The notes under the pieces are model-generated. The model worked only from the letters and a program-made list of their open reading frames with translations. It had not been told where the DNA came from and ran no database searches. Of a stretch of DNA of 64,000 nucleotides, positions 34,721-42,537 are shown piece after piece. Position 1 is the first letter of the stretch, and every line of letters starts with the position of its first letter. A program made the translations under genes and the position numbers. Origin of the DNA: an uncultured Clostridia bacterium. Lineage in GTDB: Bacteria; Bacillota; Clostridia; Christensenellales; UBA1242. Where the stretch lies: NCBI GenBank assembly GCA_947625515.1, contig CANQOO010000001.1, positions 186,001-250,000 of the forward strand, given 5' to 3'.

Positions 34721-35893
34721 ATGAATGCACAAACAAAAAATAGCAAAAGGTTGTGGTGGGGCATCGCGTTGACTGTGTTGGCCATACTTTTGTGCTATAT
34801 GTTTGTTGCCATTTATTTTTTCTTCATCAGCCCAAACAACATTTCTTTAAAACTTACAATTTGGCCTTTTCTTTCCAATCAGGCGGTCGCCGACTTGTGC
34901 CTTGACGCCACTGTGGAGGTTCGTGTCAGCAGCAATGATTTGCAATCAGAGCAGCGTCAACTGATTGGCGTCAATGTTCGCGAGGACGGCTTTGTGCTTG
35001 TGCCTTTTCATCAACTTGATGGCATGGAGAAAATTCAGATTTACGCCAACTCTGGCAAAGTGTATGACGGACAGACTGTTTTTTGTGAAGAAAATTTTGA
35101 CCTTGCAATTTTGAAATGCATCGACGCTGACGGCAGTGCGGTCAAAATGCCATTTGTCAAAATTTCGTCCGCGGATTTTAAGAAGGACGAGGCCGCCATT
35201 TCCATTGCTTCTCCGCTTGTGGAGAACAATGTTTGGCTTGGAAGTGTCAGCCGCTGTGATGTAGATTTTGCCATTGACGGAACTTTTGAAGATTTTGCAA
35301 AGGTTGATGTGGTGGTTGAAGACGGCTGCATAGTTGATGTTGGCACTGCAAATGCTTTTCAGGACGGTGCGGTGTTTGACGGCCGCGGAAATTTGATTGG
35401 ATTTTCTTTTGCCAAAACGCAACAAGGCAGCACTTTTTCCGTTTTGCCTGCAAAATTTGCAAATTTGTTTTTTGACGATGCCGTTGCGGCATATGCCAAA
35501 GATGAGCAATATGAAAACGTCCTTGTCAAGAGTTTTCAGGGCTTGGACAAAGTGGAACTTAAAAAGCATCTTGAAATCTCTGCAACCTCTGGTGGGCGAG
35601 AAAACTCTTTCTTCTTTAAGGGTCGCTGGGAGGACTATTCCACGGCATTGAGCGATTTTGAATCCGCTGTTTTCCCGGGATTCTTCATGATGGAGCATGC
35701 TGTTTTTGAGAATGGAACAATCCCAGCCGAAAGCGTTATCATAAGTGCCACACTTGGCAGAAGATTTATTGAAATTGCCAGCAAAAACGATTTGTTCAGC
35801 CTGCTTTACGACTCTGTTCACGGTCAGGTGATTGATTTGGAAGTGATGGCCATGGACGGCATGCGAACAAGCACGGTGCGAATTGTTGTCTGA
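34721..35893 (+). CDS. Membrane-anchored HtrA/DegP-like protein lacking the catalytic serine
   Basis: The 390-residue protein has one N-terminal membrane helix (WWGIALTVLAILLCYMFVAI) and then a trypsin-like domain of HtrA type. VREDGFVLVPFHQLDG carries the His near residue 96, and NFDLAILK carries the Asp near 127. Where HtrA has GNSGGPL, it reads AFQDGAVFDGRGNLIGFS (near 210), so the nucleophilic serine is absent. The last 100 residues resemble a PDZ domain (VIISATLGRRFIEIASKNDL and VIDLEVMAMDGMRTSTVRI). I therefore call it a probable protease-dead sensor or chaperone outside the membrane. AGGAG lies about 14 bases before the ATG. It is flanked by the Ppx-like and MreB-like genes. Confidence 0.78.
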   Translation: MNAQTKNSKRLWWGIALTVLAILLCYMFVAIYFFFISPNNISLKLTIWPFLSNQAVADLCLDATVEVRVSSNDLQSEQRQLIGVNVREDGFVLVPFHQLDGMEKIQIYANSGKVYDGQTVFCEENFDLAILKCIDADGSAVKMPFVKISSADFKKDEAAISIASPLVENNVWLGSVSRCDVDFAIDGTFEDFAKVDVVVEDGCIVDVGTANAFQDGAVFDGRGNLIGFSFAKTQQGSTFSVLPAKFANLFFDDAVAAYAKDEQYENVLVKSFQGLDKVELKKHLEISATSGGRENSFFFKGRWEDYSTALSDFESAVFPGFFMMEHAVFENGTIPAESVIISATLGRRFIEIASKNDLFSLLYDSVHGQVIDLEVMAMDGMRTSTVRIVV

Positions 35894-35910
35894 AATGATG
35901 TGGAGGAAAC

Positions 35911-36912
35911 ATGAAAAAAATCAAATATGCCATTGAAATGGGTGGCGGAAACACCTGCATTTATGTGAAGGGTGAGGGGTTGGCACTCAAAGAGCCAACG
36001 CTGATTGCTGCCGAGCCAAGTGAAGAAGGCTATCGCGTGATTGCCATGGGTAATGACGCCAAAAAATTGGTGGGAAAAACAAAAGAAAACGTGGAAATTT
36101 TCACTCCAATTGCAAGCGGCGACCACTCCAATTTCGAATATTCTGTGGTGCTTTTGAAGCATTTTCTCAGCAAGGTCGGCTTTCGTCCGTTTGAGGACAA
36201 CGCAATTTTCATTGTGCCTTGCGGCTTGACCCCGCACGAGAAGGAGAATATTCTCAATGTCTGCGAGGCGGTCAACTTGGGCTATGTCGCACTTGTGCCG
36301 TCCGTGATTTGCTCTTGCGTTGGGGCGGGCAGAAATGTGGACAGCTCTAAGGTGAACATGGTTGTTGACATCGGTGGAACAGGAACCGAAATTGGCGTCA
36401 TCAACATTTCCTCAATCATCAAAGGGGCAACGCTGGGCATCGGCGGCAAAAATATGGACGCCTCGATTGTCAACTTCCTTGCATATTCTCAGGAATTTGT
36501 GATTGGCTTGTCCACCGCCGAGACACTCAAAAATGATGTTGGCAGTTTGTATGCTAATGACACCCTCAACATGGAAGTCACCGGGGTGGATGCCCGAACA
36601 AAGACCCCTTGCCAAAAAATTGAGTTTTCTTCCGACTTGATGCGTGCAATCGAGCCATTTTACAGCGAAATTGTGCGTGCAATCGACACCACAATCAACA
36701 CTCTTCCTCCCGAAATTGTGGCGGATATCGTCAATAATAAAATTTTGATTGTCGGCGGGGCATCAAAGATTCAGGGGTTGGAGGACTATTTCCGAAAGCA
36801 CCTGAATTATCCAATTGAATTTGCTCAGGATGTGGACAATGTCACCATTTTGGGTGCGGGGAAATTGCTTTCCGACCCGCAACTTTTGGAAGGTATCCTG
36901 AAAAAACTGTGA
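35911..36912 (+). CDS. MreB-like actin homologue, divergent
   Basis: MreB-family actins polymerise on the inner membrane and guide wall synthesis. The 333-residue protein has the actin-fold signature loops: phosphate-1 AIEMGGGNTCIYVKGEG, phosphate-2 VVDIGGTGTEIGVINIS near residue 150, and the adenosine motif ILIVGGASKIQGLEDYF near 285. PCGLTPHEKENILNVCEAVN corresponds to the MreB helix region. Identity to ordinary MreB/Mbl looks low, for example MGGGNT instead of DLGTAN, so it may be a specialised paralogue. The ATG follows TGGAGG, 17 bases after the HtrA-like gene. No MreC or MreD is present; the transcript ends at a terminator before minD. Confidence 0.85.
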   Translation: MKKIKYAIEMGGGNTCIYVKGEGLALKEPTLIAAEPSEEGYRVIAMGNDAKKLVGKTKENVEIFTPIASGDHSNFEYSVVLLKHFLSKVGFRPFEDNAIFIVPCGLTPHEKENILNVCEAVNLGYVALVPSVICSCVGAGRNVDSSKVNMVVDIGGTGTEIGVINISSIIKGATLGIGGKNMDASIVNFLAYSQEFVIGLSTAETLKNDVGSLYANDTLNMEVTGVDARTKTPCQKIEFSSDLMRAIEPFYSEIVRAIDTTINTLPPEIVADIVNNKILIVGGASKIQGLEDYFRKHLNYPIEFAQDVDNVTILGAGKLLSDPQLLEGILKKL

Positions 36913-37122
36913 TTTTTTAGGGGAATTTAATTTTAAAAATTGAACATCTTGTTTGGGACGAAATGAGTTTTTGAAAAAATGGTGTTTTTGTTTTAGGCAA
37001 TAATTTTATTGTAGCAAAGTTTAAATTTCAAAAAAATTAAAATCAGACCTAATTAAATTTGATTTTATTGAAAATTTTACATTCCATTTGGAAAATAAAT
37101 TCTATTTATAAATAACGGTGTT

Positions 37123-37151
37123 AAAAGCAGGCACGACCGCCTGTTTTTTTT
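37123..37151 (+). terminator. Intrinsic terminator after MreB-like gene
   Basis: CAGGC and GCCTG pair around a six-base loop and are followed by eight Ts. It separates the ferredoxin-to-actin transcript from minD. Confidence 0.75.
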
Positions 37152-37194
37152 GACAAAACCAGACAAATTTTTCACCTTTTTGCCATGGCGGAAT

Positions 37195-37224
37195 TTGGCA
37201 AATGAAGTGCCAAGAGGCTACAAT
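37195..37224 (+). promoter_or_regulatory. Sigma-A promoter for minDE
   Basis: TTGGCA and TACAAT are separated by 18 bases; AAAGGAG and the minD ATG follow within 20 bases. Confidence 0.6.
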
Positions 37225-37242
37225 TTAAATAAAGGAGTTTCT

Positions 37243-38034
37243 ATGGCACGAAAAATTGTTGTGACAAGTGGAAAAGGTGGGGTGGGAAAATCGACTGTCT
37301 GTGCCAATTTGGGCGTCTATCTGTCAAGGCTGGGCTTTCGCGTGCTGTTGATGGACGTGGACATTGGGCTGAACAATTTGGATGTCATCATGGGACTGGA
37401 AAGACAGGTGATTTTTGATGTGACCGATGTTGTTTCTGGCAAATGTCGCGTCAGGCAGGCGATGATTCAGGACCCGAATTTTCCGTCGCTATATCTTCTT
37501 CCATCCGCCCACACATATTCTTCCAGCAAAATCACAGGCGAGCATATCAAAAACATAACCGACATTGTGGACCATTCTTTCGACTACATTCTCATCGACT
37601 GCCCAGCGGGCGTGGAGGCGGGCTTTCATCGGGCAGTTTTCCCAGCAAACGAGGCTCTGATTGTTGTCACGCCGCACCTTTCATCCATTCGCGATGCGGA
37701 CAAAGTGGTGGGGCTTTTGGGGGAATATCAAATTGAAAGCAAGGGGCTTGTCATCAATCGGATGCGTGGGGACTTGCTGCTTTCCGGCGAAATGATGGAC
37801 ATTGAAAGCATTGTCAAGGCGATGGGTGTGCCATTGCTTGGGGTTATTCCGGAGGACGACGATGTTGGGAAAATGTCCTGCGACGGCAGAATTATGACCG
37901 ACTGCGAAAGTGCCAGGGCATTTACGCTGCTTTCGGAGAATGTCCACAACGGCAGCAAGAAAATTTTTGACTGCACCTACAAATATCGCGGCCTCATGGG
38001 CTATTTGAAGCGGAACATAAAGAAACATTGCTAA
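37243..38034 (+). CDS. minD: Septum site-determining ATPase MinD
   Basis: MinD is a ParA-type ATPase that binds the membrane and places the division site with MinC and a topology factor. The 263-residue protein begins MARKIVVTSGKGGVGKSTVC with the deviant Walker A. It has MDVDIGLNNLDVIMGLE and ILIDCPAGVEAGFHRAV (Walker B), and ends in an amphipathic basic helix (YRGLMGYLKRNIKKHC) suited to membrane binding. The start is ATG 37243 after AAAGGAG. A MinE-like gene follows; no minC lies between the actin gene and minD or elsewhere in the window. Confidence 0.95.
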   Translation: MARKIVVTSGKGGVGKSTVCANLGVYLSRLGFRVLLMDVDIGLNNLDVIMGLERQVIFDVTDVVSGKCRVRQAMIQDPNFPSLYLLPSAHTYSSSKITGEHIKNITDIVDHSFDYILIDCPAGVEAGFHRAVFPANEALIVVTPHLSSIRDADKVVGLLGEYQIESKGLVINRMRGDLLLSGEMMDIESIVKAMGVPLLGVIPEDDDVGKMSCDGRIMTDCESARAFTLLSENVHNGSKKIFDCTYKYRGLMGYLKRNIKKHC

Positions 38035-38115
38035 GTGCATGGAAAGGCACTGCCAAAATGTGATTGGAAAAGAAATGCTGAGACATGATTGGAATGAAAA
38101 ACGTGAATGAAAAAA
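38025..38115 (+). repeat. Weak degenerate repeat across minD stop codon
   Basis: ACATTGCTAAGTGCATGGAAA, which contains the minD stop, resembles AAATGCTGAGACATGATTGGAA about 50 bases downstream. AATGTGATTGGAAAAG lies between them. Confidence 0.35.
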
Positions 38116-38143
38116 TATTACCAAAAAAGTGAGGAGGCGAATT

Positions 38144-38356
38144 TTGCAAAGAATAAATGAACTTCTTGTGAAAGACAAGTTTACAAATTTGGAGGAGGTC
38201 GCCCAAATTTTGGAGCGTGAAATTTCGCCAATTTGTCGAAATTTTTTTGAGATGACCACCCAGCCTGTCGTCAGATTCAGGCGAGATGGAGAAAAATTTG
38301 TGTTTGATTTGCAGATTGAGGCGACACGCATCAAGCCGTTTGGTGTTCGTTTTTAA
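38144..38356 (+). CDS. minE: Divergent MinE-like division topology factor
   Basis: The 70-residue product begins at TTG 38144, six bases after AGGAGG. Its C-terminal part, ILEREISPICRNFFEMTTQP followed by VVRFRRDGEKFVFDLQIEAT, matches the alpha-beta plan of the MinE topological-specificity domain, where IxxVIxKYVxI and VxLxREGDxSVLELNI are usual. The N-terminal anti-MinCD segment is very short and diverged. Position directly after minD supports the call. If correct, this organism uses a MinD/MinE oscillator rather than DivIVA/MinJ. The identification rests on pattern and context. Confidence 0.72.
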   Translation: MQRINELLVKDKFTNLEEVAQILEREISPICRNFFEMTTQPVVRFRRDGEKFVFDLQIEATRIKPFGVRF

Positions 38357-38433
38357 AGGCTCAATTCAGGAGAAATAAATTTTGCTTAGTTAAATGTTCA
38401 GCCGAAAATGCTTCGACGTTTTTTTTCGAAAAT

Positions 38434-38467
38434 AAAAATAGAAATGACTGCCCATTTCTATTTTTTT
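38434..38467. terminator. Bidirectional terminator between minE-like and degV
   Basis: AAAAATAGAAATG and CATTTCTATTTTT pair perfectly around a six-base loop, with A and T flanks. It suits both converging genes. Confidence 0.9.
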
Positions 38468-38533
38468 AAATTTCAGCAAATGTTGATTTTCAAAAAGTGC
38501 TAAATTATTGCAAATGTTAAAATTCAGCGAATG

Positions 38534-39367
38534 TCACATGAAATACACCATTCCGTAGCAGTGCGGGCCAGCGTGGGTGCCCACAACGCAGCCAATTTCG
38601 TGAATTGGAGTGGTTTGAGGGTCAACATCCAAAGCGATGGCGTATTTTTTCAAGAAGTCGTCAATCAATTTTGGCTCAGCAGAGTGGCCGAAATAGATTG
38701 GATAGTTGCGATTGCGTTTGTTGGCAAGAGAGACCATGAATTCGTTGGCTTTTTCGCCCACTTTTTTGGCAACGATGCTCACTTTGCCACCATCAAGGGT
38801 GATGATTGGCTTAATTTTCAGGGCACTTGCCACAACATAACTTGCAGAGCCAAGACGGCCGCCCATTTTGAGATATTTCAAATCGCCTATCGCTGCCACA
38901 AGATGCACGCTTGCTTTCAGACGTTCAAGTTCTGTGATAACCTCGTCAGGTTGGGCGTCAGGGTGCGACTTGATATATTTGACAATCTCCACAATCAACG
39001 CACCTTCCGCGAATGTGGTGACGCGGCTGTCGCAAACATAGACATTTTTCATGCCCAGATTTTCCACGGCATTTTTCGCCTGAGAGATTGTGCCAGCAAG
39101 GTCGGACGAAATGACGATTGTCAGAACAAACCAATCCTCTTTGTTGACATATTGTTCAAAGGCACGCTCGAATTTATATTGATTTGGTTGGCTGGTTTTT
39201 GGGATGATGCCAGTTTTCAGTTTTTCATAGAAAACATCATTTGGCAAGCCCTCAGGATAAAGCTCTCCGTTGAAATTGACCTCGATTGGCAAAATTGTGA
39301 TGTCATTTTCATCGCTGAATGCCTTTGGCATGTCAACCGATGCTTCCGTAACAATTTTATATTTCAT
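38534..39367 (-). CDS. DegV-family fatty acid-binding protein
   Basis: DegV/FakB proteins bind one fatty acid and present it to FakA kinase for use in phospholipids. The 277-residue protein has MKYKIVTEASVDMP at the start, the KTSQPN motif near residue 57 that contacts the carboxylate, ISSDLAGTISQAKNA near 86, and the GRLGSASYVVASALKIKPII segment. It has no signal peptide. The ATG follows AAAGGAG with a promoter upstream. FakA is not in the window. Confidence 0.93.
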   Translation of the reverse strand: MKYKIVTEASVDMPKAFSDENDITILPIEVNFNGELYPEGLPNDVFYEKLKTGIIPKTSQPNQYKFERAFEQYVNKEDWFVLTIVISSDLAGTISQAKNAVENLGMKNVYVCDSRVTTFAEGALIVEIVKYIKSHPDAQPDEVITELERLKASVHLVAAIGDLKYLKMGGRLGSASYVVASALKIKPIITLDGGKVSIVAKKVGEKANEFMVSLANKRNRNYPIYFGHSAEPKLIDDFLKKYAIALDVDPQTTPIHEIGCVVGTHAGPHCYGMVYFM

Positions 39368-39386
39368 AGAAAACTCCTTTGCTATA

Positions 39387-39414
39387 AATATATCAAAATT
39401 CGTCGAAAATTCAA
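39387..39414 (-). promoter_or_regulatory. Probable promoter for degV
   Basis: On the minus strand, TTGAAT and TATATT are 16 bases apart, about 20 bases upstream of the start codon. Confidence 0.5.
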
Positions 39415-39480
39415 AACAAATGATATGATTTTCAAAAAATAATTAAAATTGTTGAAGTATTATCAAAGCAGAAAACGGGG

Positions 39481-41160
39481 TTAATTTTTCTTGAAGAGTT
39501 GATTTGTGAAGTTATACAAAAGCACAACAACCACAACATAATATGCAAGCGAGATGAAGAAATTCCCGTTTGTGTAAAGTGTGGTCTGCAAAAAGCCAGC
39601 GTGCATGCTGCCGCCACCAAGAAAGGCAGTCAGGTCTGTGTGCATGAATGGGAAAAGGCAATACACCAAAAACTGATTCAAGAAGAGGTTGCACACCACC
39701 GTTGCAGCAAAAATGAGCAGGGCAATAGCAAAAGTCAGTTCAAATTTTCGCGAGATGTTCATCAGGAAAATGGTCACAACTGCCCAGAAAATCACCTGCA
39801 ATTCAATGCCTACAAATTTCAGCAAAAGAAAGAGTATTGGGCTGATGATGTATGGTGTTGTGAGATTGAACACTGCCAAAATGCCTGTTGTGATGGTTGG
39901 ATAGAAAAGCATCGACCACAAAAGCGACAGCAGCAAGAAGACGGCGAGGGCGAAGGTTGTGCAGAAGACGATTGCCAAAAATTTGCCGGCAAAAACTTGA
40001 CCATATGGCACATTTTGAGACAGGATGATGTCAATCTTACCATTGCGTCTGTCGCGGCCAAACAGTTTGTAGGCACAAAAGATGCCAAAAATGACGGCCA
40101 AAAATCCAACAATGGCAAGGACTAAATAGGACTGGTCAAATGCCGTGGTGATGCTGGAAGAAGTGTTGAAGTTCAGCGGTTCCTGCCACTGGGAGCAATA
40201 TAAACTCTCCTCCGAAAGCAGAAAAGTGGCCTTGGTAATATCCTGACGCAAGTCTTCTTGGTCGCCAATTTTTGTGTAACCATAAATTTTATCCAAATCC
40301 CCAAAATGGGCGGTCATGGCAATTTTAAGCTCGTTTTTCACCACAAAATTGCAATATTGGCAGGTGAGTTTATAACTTAAAATCAGGTCCTGAACCTTTT
40401 GGGCGGAGTCGCTGGTCTGGTTGGCAAGATTTGCATATTTCTCCATTTCTGAATAGATGGCGTCTGCCTTCGCGGTGGCATTGGTGACAATTTCTTGCAG
40501 TTTATCAAGCTTCTCAGCGTCTATCTGCCAGGTTGAAACGAGGGCAGACGGTGAAAAGAGGGTGAATTTATCTTTGTTTTGATATATATCAAGCACAATT
40601 TCGCGAACGCTTTTGCCGCTTCTTGTGATGCCAAAAAAATAGTCCGACACCTCTTTAAGAGTCTCAAAATTCTTGACAGTGAAAACAGCCTTGCATTCAA
40701 ATTCTTGCAAAATTTCATAAGCTGAAACAAAATCTGCAAGGTCAATGGAAGCCTGTGCAATTTCTTTAATGCTGTTGGCCTGTATGTATTTCGGCTCGCG
40801 AATCTCAATCGGAATGTCAAATTCTTCTTTGATATTGTCAAATTCAGCCTTGATTTGCAAAAGTTTGTCATATTGTGGGCTTTTTTCTTGCATAACCTGC
40901 AAATAAGTTTGGCTGTCTGTCAAAAGGCTGTGCAATCCCTTTTGCGTGTCGATTTTTAGATTCGTGGAATTGAAATTTTGAAAAATTTCTCTGCCCGTGC
41001 TTCCAATTGTGACGGCGGTGGCACTCTCTTGCGGCGGAACGGAGTAGGTTACGCCAAAAATGAGGCAGCCAATCATCAAAATCCCCATGATAATCATGGT
41101 GATTGGGTTTAGCATGATGCGGCGGAAGTCGTAGGCGGCAATTTGAAGGATTTTTTTCAC
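39481..41160 (-). CDS. ABC-2 type transporter permease
   Basis: The 559-residue membrane protein has an N-terminal helix (LNPITMIIMGILMIGCLIFG), then a large extracytoplasmic region of about 300 residues with helical, charged sequence, then five to six helices in the C-terminal 210 residues (LAIVGFLAVIFGIFCAYKLF onward). This is the layout of ABC-2 exporters of the YhaP/CcmB kind. It starts at GTG 41160 with GGAGGG upstream and overlaps the ATPase gene by four bases. The pair forms one transporter; substrate unknown. Confidence 0.82.
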   Translation of the reverse strand: MKKILQIAAYDFRRIMLNPITMIIMGILMIGCLIFGVTYSVPPQESATAVTIGSTGREIFQNFNSTNLKIDTQKGLHSLLTDSQTYLQVMQEKSPQYDKLLQIKAEFDNIKEEFDIPIEIREPKYIQANSIKEIAQASIDLADFVSAYEILQEFECKAVFTVKNFETLKEVSDYFFGITRSGKSVREIVLDIYQNKDKFTLFSPSALVSTWQIDAEKLDKLQEIVTNATAKADAIYSEMEKYANLANQTSDSAQKVQDLILSYKLTCQYCNFVVKNELKIAMTAHFGDLDKIYGYTKIGDQEDLRQDITKATFLLSEESLYCSQWQEPLNFNTSSSITTAFDQSYLVLAIVGFLAVIFGIFCAYKLFGRDRRNGKIDIILSQNVPYGQVFAGKFLAIVFCTTFALAVFLLLSLLWSMLFYPTITTGILAVFNLTTPYIISPILFLLLKFVGIELQVIFWAVVTIFLMNISRKFELTFAIALLIFAATVVCNLFLNQFLVYCLFPFMHTDLTAFLGGGSMHAGFLQTTLYTNGNFFISLAYYVVVVVLLYNFTNQLFKKN

Positions 41161-42098
41161 TGATTGCCCTCCTTTTCTTCAGGGTCGTCCTTGAAAAACG
41201 GAATGAGGCTGGCAAAGACTTGCTCTGCCTTCTTGGAGAACAATCCAGCACTATATATGGCCAGTTTCTTTTCGCTTAAAAATTGAACAACTTTGGCGGT
41301 CTCGGTTTCATCGCCTTCAAAAAGCACTCGCTGACCAAAAATTTTGACAAGCACGCCAAAATTGTCCATGATGAGCTTGCCGGCATAGTGCGGATATTTC
41401 ACCTTGACAAATGCAAAAGTTGGACCGCCAAGAATGTCCTCCACCTCATCCAATGTCAGGATTTTTTTAATCACTCGGTCCTCCATGAAAATGTATCTGT
41501 CGCAGGTGGTGGAAACTTCTTCCAGAGTGGTGGAGGTTATGATGATGCTTGTGCCGTTCAGGCGAATTTGATGGATGGCATCCTTGACAAGTTTCAAATT
41601 CTCTGGCGGCAGATTTTTGAATGGCTCATCCAAAAGCAGCAGCTTTGGATTTGTCAAAAATCCCAGGGCAAGACCCATCATCTTTTTTTCGAAATAGGTC
41701 AATTTTTTGACTTTTGTATTTGCTTTGTTTGCAATGTGGAAGCGGTCAAGGGCTTTAAGGATTTCCTTCTTGCTGTGGGAGCCGGCCAGCGAGGAAAGAT
41801 ATTCCATGTTTTGCATCACGGATTGATATTTGAAGAAAATTGGTGGGTCAAAACAGGTGCTGACGTCAGAAAGGACCTTCTTGTTGAGGAAAATGTCGTG
41901 CCCGTCAAGAAAAACTTGCCCAGCCCCAATTGGCAAAGAGCCAGAAATGGCCTTGATAAGGCTGGTCTTGCCGCTCTTGTCCTGACCGATGATTGCCACG
42001 CATTCCCCTTTATTAAGTGTAAAAAATGCATTTTTGACCAAAAATCTGTCCTTAATCAGCACGGACATGTTGTTTACTTCCAACAAAACTTCACTCAT
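41157..42098 (-). CDS. ABC transporter ATP-binding protein, partner of the ABC-2 permease
   Basis: The 313-residue protein has a full nucleotide-binding domain plus a C-terminal extension of about 90 residues, as in drug or lantibiotic exporters. Walker A is GQDKSGKTSLIKAISG near residue 38 and Walker B is LLLLDEP, with the Glu kept. The signature motif is altered to LTYFEKK in place of LSGGQ-type sequence. Translation starts at ATG 42098. It is the first gene of the two-gene operon and is coupled to the permease by overlap. Confidence 0.88.
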   Translation of the reverse strand: MSEVLLEVNNMSVLIKDRFLVKNAFFTLNKGECVAIIGQDKSGKTSLIKAISGSLPIGAGQVFLDGHDIFLNKKVLSDVSTCFDPPIFFKYQSVMQNMEYLSSLAGSHSKKEILKALDRFHIANKANTKVKKLTYFEKKMMGLALGFLTNPKLLLLDEPFKNLPPENLKLVKDAIHQIRLNGTSIIITSTTLEEVSTTCDRYIFMEDRVIKKILTLDEVEDILGGPTFAFVKVKYPHYAGKLIMDNFGVLVKIFGQRVLFEGDETETAKVVQFLSEKKLAIYSAGLFSKKAEQVFASLIPFFKDDPEEKEGNQ

Positions 42099-42317
42099 GT
42101 ATTTATTATATCAAATATATCATCTTTTGTAAAGACCTTTTTAAATTTTTTTTGAAAGCGATTTTTAGAAGCAAAAATGCGAAATTTTTGATGAAAATTT
42201 TTGATGCTTAAATTCCAAGAAACTTTTGAGATGCAAAAAGCTGAAATTTTTAGACGTCTGCTGCTGCAAGAACCAGAAAGTTTACAAAAAAAACTTGTGC
42301 AAAGCAACAAAATTAAT

Positions 42318-42345
42318 TTGTTTTTTGAGGGGAATGTGATAAAAT
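42318..42345 (+). promoter_or_regulatory. Possible promoter for the 42538 gene
   Basis: TTGTTT and TAAAAT are 16 bases apart. Confidence 0.45.
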
Positions 42346-42436
42346 GAAAGAAGGTTTGACTTGCCTTGCGAGGAGATTTTGCAATTTTAGGACGGCTTTT
42401 GCTGAAAAAAATCGCTTAAAGTAGGGCGAAAAATTA

Positions 42437-42459
42437 AAAATCTAAGTTTGCCGAATATG
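42437..42459. repeat. Dispersed 23-bp repeat, copy 2
   Basis: AAAATCTAAGTTTGCCGAAT plus ATG matches the copy after clpC at 10871-10893 in 21 of 23 bases. Confidence 0.55.
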
Positions 42460-42537
42460 TGTGAAGTGGAAATTAAATTTCAAAAAAAACGCCAAAAATG
42501 CGGGCTTTTTGCAATAAAACTGGAAAATGGAGAGGTT

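Larger units (their letters stand above)
36913..37242. other. Gap between MreB-like gene and minD
   Basis: The 330 bases hold AT-rich sequence with no gene, an intrinsic terminator and the minD promoter. The N-terminal part of the ORF-track minD entry (from 37150) lies in this non-coding region. Confidence 0.6.
42099..42537. other. Gap with promoter, dispersed repeat and possible leader structure
   Basis: The 439 bases contain a probable promoter at 42318 and a 23-bp sequence shared with the region after clpC. A weak inverted repeat (AAAACGCC with GGGCTTTTT) lies near 42484-42511, ahead of the 42538 gene. A leader of nearly 190 bases would result. No gene is called. Confidence 0.5.

Noticed and set aside
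38531-39442. 303-residue plus-strand ORF
   Set aside because: It is the antisense frame of the clear degV gene, with His/Phe/Cys-rich composition typical of shadows.
41283-42155. 290-residue plus-strand ORF
   Set aside because: It is antisense to the ABC ATPase gene, which has clear Walker motifs.
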